DNA of 64,000 nt from Antedon mediterranea. Taxonomy: Eukaryota; Echinodermata; Crinoidea; Comatulida; Antedonidae. The notes beneath the pieces were generated by a model that saw nothing but the letters and a program-made list of their open reading frames with translations, did not search any database and had not been told where the DNA came from. Shown here piece by piece: positions 12,931 to 25,400 of this stretch. The position numbers and the translations under genes were made by a program. The stretch is from positions 2,051,001-2,115,000 of the forward strand of contig NC_092673.1 in the NCBI RefSeq assembly GCF_964355755.1. Direction: 5' to 3'. Each line of letters begins with the position of its first letter. Position 1 is the first letter of the stretch.

Positions 12931-14282
12931 TAATACGGTAGATTTGTTCTTTTTGACTTCACTTAACAAACGTAAAAACAGTATATATATAAATATACAA
13001 CTACTATCATTAAATAAAAGCTTCGTATTTCGATTTCGTGTTTTTTTAATATTCAGAGTACAGGATTTTAATCGCTTTAGCACAAAAACTTATGCGCAAG
13101 AAAAATATAAAAAAACAAGCGTGAATCGGACTTGTGTGTATATCGTTCGCCTAAGCCAACCGAAACCATTTATATTTGTGGTGTGAATAGAAACGGACAA
13201 CATTAAGCTTACCATCGATCAAAATCAGACAGAAACGATCTTGTTTGTTCAAATCGACTTTTCTATGAAAGAAGACTACATTTATTATCATCATCGTTTA
13301 TACGCAATTTAAAATATTCCCTACGTCACATTTACAATTTCACTCTTCACTGCTTCTTTAGACCTATATATAATGCTTGGCTAAATCCATAATGTTCAAA
13401 TCATACGAGAAATTTCCATTGCAATTTCATCAAAAGTACATTCAAATTAATGTCAAAGGGTCCGTGTTGCACTCCTCAAATATAACTGGTTATTCTGAAC
13501 ATGGGTTCTGGGTCAAAGGTCGGACCTAGAGCTATGTCAATGGGCCACCACTTTGGAACGAGTGAGGGGAAATCTGTTTAATACTATACGGCCGTACCCT
13601 AATGTGCAAGGTGACACATTCAGTACCTGTCCCCTAATGTATCATGTCCCCTAATGTCTCATGTCCCCTAACTTTTTATTCCCCCTATTTAGGCCTACTC
13701 TATATGAAATATTTAGCCTTAAAGCATGAACTTTAAATATAATATCTGGTTAATTGTACATAGATAAAATATTTGTAACAGAAATCAAGACGAAAAAACA
13801 TGAATTTCCCTTAATATGGTAAAAAATTCTGCCATAAAAAAACCAGGAAGACCTTTTTTCAGTAGTTAGGTAGTTAACCTAATGTAATAACATGTCTGGT
13901 GACTCCCTAGAAGGTGAAAAAAGATGGTGGATATATGGTGGATAATTTTTGCTATAGCATGAAAATAAAAATCTGAAGTTGAATAAAAATACCAGAAATG
14001 TAATATTCAAGTTATATTACCTATATTTAGTCATCTGATAACATTTTTTACCACACCATTTATTTTTCATAGCTTTTTAAAATGCCAACATTTGTGTACA
14101 AAAGAATAGAGATTTTACTGTGTAATTTGAACTATCCCCCCACTGATAAGAAAATGCTTATTTTCAACAAGCTCGTGTAACACAAATAAAATCCTAAAAA
14201 TTAAGAAACATAGGGGAAACTATAGATCGATAATTATTGGAATGTATGATCAATAGAATTTTTTTTCCCGCACCTGGCCTTT

Positions 14283-14455
14283 AAGGCCAATTTACACAGA
14301 CGAGCGGTAACGGTAATACAAAATATAGAATGTTATTCCTTATGACCATTTACACACAACTCGGAGCCCAAGATAGATACAGATTCTACGTGGGGCAGGC
14401 TACCGCGGTTTTTCACTTACCGTACCGTTACCGCTCGTCTGTGTGTAATTAGCCT
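14283..14455. mobile_element. MITE with ACACAGACGAGCGGTAACGG termini
   Basis: The left end is GGCCAATTTACACAGACGAGCGGTAACGGTAA. The right end is its imperfect reverse complement, closing with CGCTCGTCTGTGTGTAATTAGCC. The element is about 170 bp with arms of about 30 bp and no coding capacity. Confidence 0.75.
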
Positions 14456-14752
14456 TTACTGTTATTACCTATATCAGTGTTTGATTACATAAACGGTTTG
14501 TATTCAGATGCTGTACCTAAAGTGCTTCATGTTTTGTTCATCATCTAAAGTGCATATTAACCCTCATGATTATTATCATTAATGTGTATAATCAGAACGA
14601 ATTGACTGTGATTGTCACATCCAATTTCACCAAGTAAAATGACTTTTTCTTTATTGGAAATTAGTCCAACAAAAAAAAAGTTCTTGATATTCGTCGTGCA
14701 ACTTCAAATGCTAATTTTACGGCAGATTAAAAAACTTTTTAAACTCGTCTCT

Positions 14753-15176
14753 AAAGCGTGGTTCCCACTAGAACGCAACGCAACGACGTATTGACGCAAA
14801 GTGTTGTATTGCGTAATCACAAGTGGGAATCGACAACGCAACAGTGCTGCAAACATCGCAGGTTTGATTTCACGCAGGCGGAGGCAAACACAATTATTAG
14901 GACATTTTCTTGCGTTGCGTAGATTGCGTTACGTTGCTTCGCTAAAGCTTGGTTCCCACTAGAACGTAACGCAAGGACGTAAAGGCAACGCAAGCGTTTT
15001 AACCAATGACAAGCGAAGTTATAGACAGTTAGCAATCACAAGCGAATAAGCCATCGCTTGTGATTGGTCAATTCACTTACGTTGCGTTACGTCCTTGCGT
15101 TGCGTTACGTCCTTGCGTTGCGTTACGTCCTTGTGTTGCGTCGCTAGTGGGAACCACGCATAATGGGAACCAAGCT
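14753..15176. mobile_element. Nested pair of GCTTGGTTCCCACTAG-family MITEs
   Basis: The outer element starts at 14753 with GCGTGGTTCCCACTAGAACG and matches the copy at 16389-16603, but breaks near 14942 at TTGCTTCGCT. A second full-length member (14943 to about 15160, with the CCAATCACAAGCGATGG interior) sits in the break. The outer element resumes with TGGGAACCAAGCTTAA. One family member thus inserted into another. Confidence 0.75.
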
Positions 15177-15342
15177 TAATGCTTGGTTCCCACTTGAGAC
15201 ACAAGACAAGGACGTAACGCAACGTAAGTGAGTTGACCAATCACAAGCGATGGATTATTCGAACTGTCGCTTGTCATTGGTTAACTCGCTTGCGTTGCGT
15301 CTACGTCCTTCCGTTGCGTCTCTGTGGGAACCACGCTTTAAG
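15175..15342. mobile_element. MITE, GCTTGGTTCCCACTAG family
   Basis: It starts TTAATGCTTGGTTCCCACTT and ends GTGGGAACCACGCTTTAA, with the internal CCAATCACAAGCGATGG and CTTGTCATTGGTTAACTC arms. It is nearly palindromic and directly abuts the preceding nested pair. Confidence 0.8.
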
Positions 15343-16388
15343 CGCATTGAGACTGTGAATGCTCTGAGTCTAGATTATTATTGTGGTTTGTTATTATTAC
15401 TATCAACGCGGAATACCTATATAACGCGTCTAGACCATCGCTTTTCATAACCTAGGCTAGAGACAATTATTTTTACCACAAACAATCCTAATCGTTCCGT
15501 AAGAAAGGTTTTAAATGTTTTTTTTATGATTTATCACCATAGCGATGACATCCGAAGGCGTTTAGATATCTCTTATTTATCACCAATACTTAACACGGTA
15601 ACAGAGATAATAAATCAGTTTTGTCGTTGAATCTTATTTAATTAATGAATAGGATAACATAAATGTTAACGAGTTGTAGAGGCTCATTTAAATCGCTAAT
15701 CATTGAATAAACTTTATTTACGTTTCGTTTCTAAATTTGTAACTTGTTTCTTAGAAGGCCGGCTAGACTGCCCTATGGTGACTGCAAAAAAACCCTTGCA
15801 ATGATAATTTAATTCGACTGATATGAATAACATTTAAATAGATCCACTTGATATTAAATGCATACTGTGTTTGACAAGCACTTCTGAGCTTGTATGTCAA
15901 TTTTAAAATGGCATTTTCTGGAAGAAATGTCACACTCCGTGGGCAAAATACATCCCGGCGAGCGATAGCGTGTTCACACACCTGTACGCACATCGGGCAT
16001 CCATCGTGTTCCCACAACATTTGTTAAGTTCCGCTATAACATTCCTTTGTAATGAAATTATGTTTCATTTCTAAAAAAGCATTAGGTATCATTATCGATA
16101 AATTTGGCACAAGTTCTTTCAGGAATAAATCGAGGGAGGGGATACTCCTACTGAGCTTTGAATGACGTATTATGGTTTAATGAAATCTATACCAATTATG
16201 TTGGTTTTAACGTAATACAAAGATACTTGATGATTTGTTGATTTTGATGATGTGAAGAACAGCCCCACTCCCAAACAATGCCGTTCACAGCATCGTGTGT
16301 GCATGTTTGGTGTAATTTTAGTACACTCTTAAAAGTTATTAGTAGGGCCTACATGCTAAAAATGATACGCCCTATATCTTTATGTTGT

Positions 16389-16603
16389 CTAAAGCTTGGT
16401 TCCCACTAGAACGCAACGCAGCGACGTATTGACGCAAAGTGTTGTATTGCGTAATCACAAGTGGGAACTGACGACGCAATAGTGCTGCAAACATCGCAGG
16501 TTTGATTTCACGCAGGCGGGGGCAAACACAATTATCAGAAGGGTATTTGCTTACGTTGCGTAGATTGCGTTACGTGGCGTCGCTAGTGGGAACCAATCTT
16601 AAT
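16389..16603. mobile_element. MITE, GCTTGGTTCCCACTAG family (second subtype)
   Basis: It runs from AAAGCTTGGTTCCCACTAG to CTAGTGGGAACCAATCTTAA. The interior carries GACGCAAAGTGTTGTATTGCG and CATCGCAGGTTTGATTTCACG, shared with the outer element at 14753 but not with the CCAATCACAAGCG subtype. At least two subtypes therefore share termini and differ inside. Confidence 0.8.
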
Positions 16604-16879
16604 TGAGTTTTAAAGTCCATAATTGCTGAAAGTCTACTCTGAACAAAATATCATAACTTTATTCAATATTATTATTTCAGATTTAGAACTCAAACAAATT
16701 TAACAAAACAAAAGCAGCGATTATCTGTAATTAATTTTATTTAAATCTTTGTTTTATCACTGAATGTTAAACATTTTTAAAGAATATTGCATAAAACCTA
16801 TGATGTGGATCTCATACGGGCCGAAGAGGCGACGGGGACCTGTCCGGATAGCAGAATCCATTTTTGAAATCCTACAACC

Positions 16880-17015
16880 CCTCTCTCACTTCCCCCGCCC
16901 ATCGCCTTCCCTTCCCCCGCCTCATCGCCTTCCCTTCCCCCGCCCCCATAGCCTTCCCTTCCCCCGCCCCCATAGCCTTCCCTTCCCCCGCCCATCGCCT
17001 TTCCTTCCCCGAGGA
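16880..17015. repeat. Pyrimidine-rich minisatellite
   Basis: A unit of about 24 bp based on CCTTCCCTTCCCCCGCCC with CATCG or CATAG between is repeated about six times. One strand is almost pure C/T. Its reading frames (Pro/Ser/Phe on +, Gly/Arg/Glu on -) are by-products of the repeat. The homopurine/homopyrimidine asymmetry could favour triplex DNA. Confidence 0.8.
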
Positions 17016-17546
17016 TCCGTTTTTCATCTCTGTTTTGCATTTTAACCCCACCCCTCCTTAAATACCAAGCAAGATAATATACGACAAAAATATTTGTGAT
17101 ATAAAAATAAATTAATATAATTGTTCACTTAAAGGTCTAGCCCTACATATTATCATCATTAATGCACAGAAGACTTATATTCTATTTTTTCTATACATGA
17201 TCAATATATAATTTCAGGTGGTAATATCACGCATTGAAAATAAAGCAAGTCTCTCGAGATGCGGTGTAATTACACAGAATGTTTTAATAAGAAATGTGAA
17301 TCCTTTAGGTGTATCTTGTACCGTAATGAATGTCCTGATTAAGTTCATATTATTTTACATGTATTGATCGTGCTTCGACTTTCACATCAACGATATTATA
17401 TGCCGAAGGCGATGTAGGCTTTTTATATATTCATATCCTGTTTTCTTTTCAATGCACGCATGTGCATTTTCTCATAGTATAGTAGGTAATCAGTTTTGGC
17501 GGTGATTGCACCCCATACGTGGTAGGAATGAGGCACAATCGAACCG

Positions 17547-17731
17547 TAAAGCTTGGTTCCTACTAGAACGTAACGCAGGGACGTAAACGCAACGCAAGCG
17601 TTTTAACCAATGAAAAGCGAAGTTATAGACGGTTAGCAATCACAAGCGAATAAGCCATCGCTTGTGATTGGTCAATTTACTTGCGTTGCGTTACGTCCTT
17701 GTGTTGCGTCGCTAGTGGGAACCACGCTTAA
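17547..17731. mobile_element. MITE, GCTTGGTTCCCACTAG family
   Basis: It runs from AAAGCTTGGTTCCTACTAG to GCTAGTGGGAACCACGCTTAA. The long arms each carry GTTACGTCC/GGACGTAA and CTTGTGATTGG/CCAATCACAAG blocks, so the element can fold into a hairpin over nearly its whole length. Confidence 0.8.
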
Positions 17732-17803
17732 AACACCAATGATAGATTAGACACCGAACCAAAAAAGTGTATACAGGAATTGGGAAACATAAATCACTCT
17801 TAA

Positions 17804-18153
17804 GCTTTGTTCCCACTAGAACGTAACGCAAGGACGTAAACGCAAAGTAAAGCGTGGTTCCCACTAGCGACGCAACACAAGGACGTAACGCAACGCAAGT
17901 GAATTGACCAATCACAAGCGATGGCTTATTCGCTTGTGATTGCTAACTGTCTATAACTTCGCTTGTCATTGGTTAAAACGCTTGCGTTGCGTTTACGTCC
18001 TTGCGTTACGTTCTAGTGGGAACAAAGCTTAAGTGATTTGACCAATCACAAGCGATGGATTATTCAAACAGTCGCTTGTCATTGGTCTACTCGCTTGTGT
18101 TGCGCGTACATCCTTGCGTTAACTTGCGTATCTAGTGAGAACCAAGTTTAAGA
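17804..18153. mobile_element. Second nested pair of GCTTGGTTCCCACTAG-family MITEs
   Basis: The outer copy starts TTAAGCTTTGTTCCCACTAG at 17804 and is interrupted at about 17847 by a complete copy that ends AGTGGGAACAAAGCTTAA at about 18032. The outer copy then resumes to TAGTGAGAACCAAGTTTAA near 18152. All outer borders read TTAA. Confidence 0.75.
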
Positions 18154-19102
18154 GTGATTTACGCATGTTTTCCAATTCCTGTATAAACTCATCGCGTACG
18201 GGTTGAACGCCTCAGAACCATTTATGGTCTTACGTTTGTGTTGAGGAGGAAACTCCTTTAATTTGAACTCAACTTTTTGAATGATATTGGAGATACTATC
18301 CTGGTGGTATTTATACTTCGTTGAGGGCACTTTATCAAATTGCATCCCACACGCGCGCGTACGTCTCTAAATCAATTTTGTCACTTCAAATCGAATATTG
18401 AACAACACAATTTCGTTAACATTTTGATGTCAACATTAATATATTGATGAACAAAACAACATACCTATTTAATTTAGTACACATCAAGTAGACACATTAG
18501 ACATTCATCAAATTAAACACATTTACGGTGTAAGTAATGTTGAAATTATTATAATTTAGCCGGATATTTCACCACATTTTGGAGGGTTTTTTTTACCGCA
18601 CCAACTACATTATAACAAAATTAACAATAATTCGTTTATTGGTTCGAAACAGTGTCCGGTTTACTAAATTAACACATTTAGGCATATTTGTATTAATCTT
18701 GATAACATTATACCGTAACCTTTCAATATTTGATCAATCTCAGATCATAAGAAATGGCATCTGATTTCAATGTAGTATGCCTATGATGTGAATATTTTGG
18801 ATTTAAGTTACTGTACTTACTATAAGACGATGATCGATCCGTAAGCTAATCAGCTCGGCTTCTTCGAATCATCGATATTATGCCAGATATTTGACGTTTA
18901 GTCATATTGCATGTGCACAGACACTTTTTTAAATAATATTGTTGTTAATCCAATAATATTTTCACTCATTCGTTCTTTATGCTAATACTTCGTATATCTG
19001 CTGCTGCTGCTGCTTGTGGGGCCGGTTGATGTCATACCGCCGGTAACGTTTAACAATGTTTAGGCATTCACCACTCATTATGTATTGCATTCTCGATATC
19101 TT

Positions 19103-20137
19103 CTAGTTACCAGATCCCGTATGTGAGTACCTGTACATAATCAATAGATTACTCCGAACACACTTATTGTGTTGGCTATTTAATATTTTACGTCGAATAC
19201 ATTTACAATTCAATGCGTACAGGAAGGGATTGAGACTCATGTTACAAGCGGCAAAAACCACCGTAATTTTGAAGAAAACTCCATCCAAAGATGTGACAAC
19301 TCCAAAGTTAGCGAACAGATAGTAAATCTCATTGGGACCCCAGCAAAAAGCGTAAGCTAGCGATACGAGAAATGCCGTTTTTATTATGCGTTTCCTTACA
19401 TTTTGACTGCGTTTTACACCTGCGTCAACTACGAGTGTACTTGCGTTAGAAATGCGTCGTTTGTTGACGTGTTGAAAGTATGCTATGATTTTCCAGTATA
19501 CAAATACCATTACGGAGACCGGTATGACGTAATGATTGGTGAAAACAACGGCTCCAACGACAGTTTGTATTTGTGGAGAGTCCCATTTTACTACACACGT
19601 ACCGTTTTCAAAATGATGTGCCGTTGCCCATGCAATTTCATGAACAGGTCCAAAAATCCAGCTAATGCAACATAAGAATATTGCCTTGTTCTTAGTGAAT
19701 GAACTACGATACATAACGGGTTTGAAAACGGCCCAGTAACGTTCAATCGTGAGGCATACTATGTTGATGGTTGACGAAACACAAAGCGCCCAGAATGGAT
19801 ACTCGGAGTACCAGAGCTTACAAATCACATTTGATAATACAACATTGTCATTTGGAAAAATATTTTTTGGTCTTAGGAACAAAATCAGAAATAAAATACT
19901 ACTTAACAGATCAATGATGGCTTGATTCCGCAAGAAATATGTCGAAAGCGATACCAATTTTGGAATACGAAGAAATATATATAAAACTGTTATATTGCCG
20001 GCTATACCGACGATTCCTATTATGATATAAGCCGACGCAAGCCAAGTATCCGTAGCAGGAGCGGTCGGTATTTCACAATCTGACATGTTGTTAATCGTAT
20101 GCGTTGCGTTAGACTCGTTTACGCAATCGGCCATCAA
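19103..20137 (-). CDS. Class A (rhodopsin-family) G-protein-coupled receptor, intronless
   Basis: A single 344-residue frame holds the full class A signature set. The N-terminus has three or more N-glycosylation sequons (NES, NAT, NMS). TM1 has GN at 47-48 and TM2 has D76. Cys107 and Cys181 are placed for the conserved disulfide. ERY at 132-134 (ERYWAVFKP) takes the place of DRY, and W160 is the TM4 Trp. TM5 has P206, TM6 has CWGP at 265-268, and TM7 ends NPFLY at 303-307. CKC near 311 could be palmitoylated. The all-membrane plan and short loops fit a peptide or amine receptor. I cannot name the ligand. ATG at 20135-20137 is followed by a second Met; no intron is needed. Intronless receptors like this are often lineage-expanded in echinoderms. 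Confidence 0.9.
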   Translation of the reverse strand: MMADCVNESNATHTINNMSDCEIPTAPATDTWLASAYIIIGIVGIAGNITVLYIFLRIPKLVSLSTYFLRNQAIIDLLSSILFLILFLRPKNIFPNDNVVLSNVICKLWYSEYPFWALCVSSTINIVCLTIERYWAVFKPVMYRSSFTKNKAIFLCCISWIFGPVHEIAWATAHHFENGTCVVKWDSPQIQTVVGAVVFTNHYVIPVSVMVFVYWKIIAYFQHVNKRRISNASTLVVDAGVKRSQNVRKRIIKTAFLVSLAYAFCWGPNEIYYLFANFGVVTSLDGVFFKITVVFAACNMSLNPFLYALNCKCIRRKILNSQHNKCVRSNLLIMYRYSHTGSGN

Positions 20138-22441
20138 GTGCGATTCGACGTAAAAACGTTACGATTATGCACAAAGCAGTTTTGAAAACAAATCAACCAT
20201 TGTTACTCTTGATGAAATTCCGTAAACGACGTTATCTCTTCGGTATAATAATATTCAACAAGTTGATCACAGTACTTCTAGTTTTCAAGTAATTTCTTGC
20301 GTTGATATTACGACATTTGCGTTAAAGACACTCGTATGTTCTGTTGATCGTCACAAGTAAAAATAAAAGCAATTTTGGAAACGAACACTAATAAAGACTC
20401 GAAATTAGAATTGTAAACATCATCACAGCATCATTAACATAATCAAAATAGCAAATTTCGTTCTTCTGTTAGATAACAGAAAGCGTAGTGTGAGTATTCT
20501 ATCCAAAATATTTGGTTGTGTTCAACGTAAAATAATTCATTGAAACGCGAGTCACCTAAACATCATCGATTGGTTAAAATGTTGATCACGTGAGCAATTT
20601 GTTATGGCGTGTAGAAATATTTACTACCTATGATCATGGCAAATGAATGAAAATGTGTCTGTGAAGAGGATGGGCGATCGACGGCGGGCAGAAGATGGAT
20701 GGATGATATTCGCCTCAGACGAAACTGAGTTGAGCATATAATAATATTAAAATATTATTGTCAATAATTGGCAACAAAACGTAATATTGTACACGCTATG
20801 TAAGGTACTATAATGCACAATTTGTGCCTCAAAGCTAACTAGAAAGTACGCGCGCAACCAAAGTAATTTGACCAATCAAAATGATGACAGTTCTGATGAC
20901 TGAACTATAGTTTTCGGCGGCACTACTGCTGCGTTCAACTTTGCTCCACCTTCTGTGTATAAGTAGCCGGACATTCAAAACCTGTAAAACATCGAATTAA
21001 CAATTATTTTGGTACAGGAGAACCCCTAATAAGGAACAACTTTTGTCACTACAGTGTCCCCTGAATAGGTGTTAGCCATAGTGATAAAGAATATGCCCTT
21101 ATCTTTTCATCATCAGAAAATGTCACCATAATAGGTATGTCCCTTCAATAGGGTGTTCCAAAAGATAGGTTCTTTTTCTGAACGTATAGTAGGCTATCAG
21201 TTGTTATAAGAGGAATACAGGCATTACTATAACTATAACATTCAACTAAATTGAAATAGCATAGTGTTATCAATTAACAAGTCTGATCTTTTAATTGGAT
21301 TCCTTTAAACAATACAATATTCATTAACGTGTTTTGCTGCGGGCGGCGTTGCTTTTGAAGATGTACGCAAATGACGTCATGTACAAACCAACTTTAATTA
21401 GACCGTTACGAACATCGATTGCTCATTTTACATACAGGGGAGGGGGAGGGGGAGCATGTATGCTGAACGTGATGTTTTTTACAATTAATTTCCATGAATT
21501 TTAAATGAATTGACAGTATAAATAGTAGAGAAATCAACGCACGTATAGACTTCCGGTTGTTTTTCTCAATATTCCGCCGCGGTATAATTAAGCGGTCAGT
21601 GATACCATGGTGATACCGGGCTAGTAGGTTACAAGACGAGACAACAAAGCGCCTAATTAATTTTGTCCGGATAAGGATATAGGTTATTTATATTTAATAT
21701 ATCTTATCTTTTAATAGAGTACCGATGCTCTCAAACGTGCTAAACTCGTCGCGTTCACACTACTGCAAATTCTCAATGGATAAATTGATCGCGTTTGAAA
21801 GAAAGACCGCAAGTAGTTTCAACAGAGTGAACGTGTTTGTTCCAATTGTACGGTGACTAAAACAGTAAATATATCTTGAGTATATATGAATGACGTTTGC
21901 CAATCACAGTATTATAAAGAAAAAAACAAAGAGAAAGGAAAGCGCTTTCACAGTGGCCATGCTAAAAATAAACGCGTTTGCTTCTTGCATAAGTGACGTG
22001 ACGTAAACGCACAAACGCTTTTATTTACGGTAAAAGATGTATTGTCCTCCAAAAACATAAAAAGATTAATTAAATCAGACTTTGAATAAGTTGTTGTGTA
22101 GTTTTAATAAAGTTAATCATATTATAAAATGACAAAATTAATGGTCAAATTCCACCATAAACCCATTGGCTGGCAGCCAATTTGACTTTTTTCCTTTTTT
22201 TAGGTAAATAACATTTTTTTCGATTAAATTTTTGTTGAAAGTGGAGAACTATTATGTGACATAAAAATTGCATATTTTACTCAACAAAAATAATCTATGA
22301 CATTAAAATGGCATATTCAACAACAAAAAAATGTAAAATATTTTTTCAGACGACAATACATCTTTAAAAGAAGCCTTCATTTTAAGTCCCCCACATCTTG
22401 CCAACTCTAAATTTCCTGCTGTATACATGTGCTGTTCTTAC
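20138..22441. other. Intergenic or 3' region between GPCR and pseudoprotease
   Basis: No convincing exon. The cytoplasmic tail exon(s) of the minus-strand pseudoprotease should lie here, since its transmembrane exon ends in phase 1 at 22442. One weak possibility is a terminal exon following an acceptor near 21860, but nothing supports it beyond phase. The only recognised repeat is the MITE at 22033-22377. A G-rich GGGGAGGGGGAGGGGGA tract lies at 21436. Confidence 0.4.
22033..22377. mobile_element. MITE, GATGTATTGTC family
   Basis: It begins AAAAGATGTATTGTCCTCC and ends GACGACAATACATCTTTAA. The interior GGCTGGCAGCCAAT palindrome, GTGGAGAACTATTATGT and GGCATATTCAACA link it to the copies at 6590, 31837 and 40590. 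It has no reading frame. Confidence 0.75.
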
Positions 22442-25400
22442 CTGTATCATTATTATTAAAAACATCGTTTAATGCAAAACTGTCCGTTTTCTTCTTAGCC
22501 TTCGGACGCCATTTTAACAAAAGTAAAACAAAGAATACAATAAGTAGCGTAAGTATTGTCAACACACCGATAAGCCCAAGTCGATAACTTTCAAGTTTTT
22601 CGTCACAAACTATAATAAAAAAACATAAATGAAACTAATAATAAGATAAGGCCAACCTAACAACAGGATTCTGAGCTCTGAAGATCAAAGGGTTTATCTG
22701 TGGCTGCGACAAGATCAGTTCCACGCCCTTTAAAAGGCACCGCGAGCCGCGAAGAATATGCACATAATAGTATACAGTGTATTTGTCGCAGCCACGCGTA
22801 AGATCAAAGGACTGTTACGAGTTCCTATGTTGACAAGGCGAACTCAGTGTGTTAGATTGCCTTGGTGAGAGACACCATTTTGTAACATGTCGGTATACTT
22901 TTTTATACAACAAGTATAATAGGATGTAAATAAAATCCCTGCGCTTAATATTCATATTTCATTTATTAGTGTTAATAATACTAAATGTAAGACGGCTAAT
23001 TTTCGGTCGAGATTGGTTCACACGATGGAATATTCCATTCGTTGAACTTGCCTTGTGAACTATTGTGAACAAAGGTTTGAGTTTGAGTTGTGTTCTAGTG
23101 TGAACAGAGGTTTGAGTTTACGTCAAAAATGCATACCAGCTTAAACTCAGTTAATTATACGATAACAATCTAAATTCAAGATGCATTCATTTGTCTAAAC
23201 ATAATTAAATATCATAGCTTTTAATTAAGTAAAGTTTGGATGTTAGTATATCATCGATCATGTGTACTAGTCAATAGTCGGATTTCCAAGGGTCACGACC
23301 GACAACACACTGCGCCATCGTCCGATATACCATTACATTATTATACAGTATTGTTCAGTCAATCGATTTTTCGAGTCAGTTTTAGTACAGTCAACGATAG
23401 TGCCAATACGAGCCTTCGATAGCTATTTAACCATTTATAATATACAGTTTATCATTATAATGCACGGTTCAACAACCGACGCAATCGGATCAAAATGATT
23501 TATGCTGTAGGCCTATAATTCCAGTTAAATGTCGCCCTTTTGTTTAGAATTCTATTGCGTTTATTAAGCCCTGCCTAGTTTTGTCAAAAATCATCGTAGA
23601 CCTATCCTAGATGAGTGCACGCACTTACCACATTGTGTTATTACGTCACAAGACTACAAAGAGTAGCATGTTAAGTCTCTGACACAGTCGACCTGGTCTT
23701 TCGATCCGATTTAACTCGATATCGGTAAATATTATTGTTTTTAAGCGTCTACGATAATTATAGTAAAGTGAGAAACCTTAAAGAGAATGTTTTTCATGGA
23801 GACCTCCTTTTAACATAGAATTGATACAGTATTATCGTTACGCCAGCGTACGTATGCTTTCTTTTATTACGATTGATACCTAGTAAGTTATTATAGCCTA
23901 AGGTTGAAAACAAACTCCTGTAACTGCTGGGGGAAGAATACCGTATGAAGACTATGTATTAGGCTGACTCTCAGTCTATAGTGTGATCAATGTTCACGGA
24001 TGTTGTTCACGATATTATGATTGATACTTCAATGATGCATGAGAGTCCACACAGTTTGCGTTTTTCACAGTGTTGGTGACGCGTTCGTTTTAATTTACCT
24101 GTAACAGATGCAGCAGTGACGGAATAGATATTATTTGCACAAGCCGTGAGCGCGACCACGTCGCTAATAATGGTCTTATTAAAAAGGTGAATATACGTAA
24201 GATGTTTTTCATCGTTTACCTGCAATAAATGAAATTGTAAGATTATATCCTGATCCAGAATCTGCCCTATTATCGTTTGATTGGAAAATAATAGTTAGAG
24301 AGGTCCCCGACGAGCGAATGTTGAACCCGTTGTCATGCCCACAAAGCACGCTGTTGCCATCGTGACCATTGTCGTCGATAAATTGCAGAGTATCTTTACC
24401 GATACATATCTCATCATGATCATCATCGTAATCATCCCCGATTAAATTAAGATGATTAATATTTACGTTGATCAAATGGTCTGGTGGGCCGTGTACAGGT
24501 ATCGAGCAACGTGTGTTATCCGGATAAACATCTGGATAATTTGGTGAAATTAAGGTTGTTGGTGACGTTATTATTGCATCGCAACCTTGAATAAAAAAAA
24601 AACATACTAATGATTGGAGAAATAATATTTAGAAATATTGTATAGGCACTCCTTAACCACACACAAAGGGTTGCATCCCAGAGGCTACAAGTCCTAGGTT
24701 ATTCCGCCATTTTCCATTTACAATATACCCAGCATATCCTGATACACGGTGAAAATATAATAGTTCCTGAAATAGATATCCATGATTGATAACTAATCAA
24801 GATTGTATCCCCGGCTATATGTTTCAAGAATAAATTGGTCATTTGACACTGCAAGAGTGCCTACTTGACGGTTATTGTTGTTTTTATGAACATTATTTAT
24901 AGATCCGGCAAACCTATTCGTATCCTTGCAATATATAATTGATTGGTTAACATAACAACAACATGACGATAATATAGCGGTGTAATTCAACAACTGACAT
25001 TAACACCTACTACCTATGATTGTGAGATCGCGTTATTGAGAATAACGTCGCAGAGACCGGAGGCCCCTGGATAGGAACGCCTCGGGCGTTTTTAGCCCCT
25101 TTCGACATATTTTAATGCCTGTATTTTCCACTGGACACTGCTCAGGGGACCCCCATAATCTCCGGGCCCCTGGGTTTAGCCAGTGAGCGCTCATAATAGC
25201 CGTTACGCCACTGAGAACCTACTTGCTTTATACCAGGCTAGATAGCCCGCTTCGCTGTGATCATTGGCGTAGAAATCAAGCGTCACGACCCTACTCTGAA
25301 CAGTCAAATTTGATGGTAACTCATCTAACGTGAATGTGTCAGAGACTGACGCTTTTGCGTCATCATTGTAACTCTTTATAATGAGAACATCGGTGATGAG

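Larger units (their letters stand above)
9601..19102. other. Gene-poor region between KCTD9 and the GPCR
   Basis: No coding gene is supported in these 9.5 kb. The short open frames are AT-driven or lie in repeats. Content is mostly MITEs (11212-18153, separate entries), a pyrimidine-rich minisatellite at 16880-17015 and short imperfect repeats of CATTCGTCCGGTCGTTCCC near 10790-10915. GTCCCCTAATGT is repeated three times near 13626-13670. Confidence 0.6.

Noticed and set aside
16764-17061. Overlapping Pro/Ser-rich and Gly/Arg-rich frames on both strands
   Set aside because: Produced by the CCTTCCCTTCCCCCGCCC minisatellite, no start context or homology.
24007-24225. Possible extra exon of the pseudoprotease after the CUB exon (SVTAASVT stretch with acceptor and donor)
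   Set aside because: It is 65 nt and would end in phase 0, but the transmembrane exon needs a phase-1 predecessor. The CUB exon joins the transmembrane exon directly in phase.
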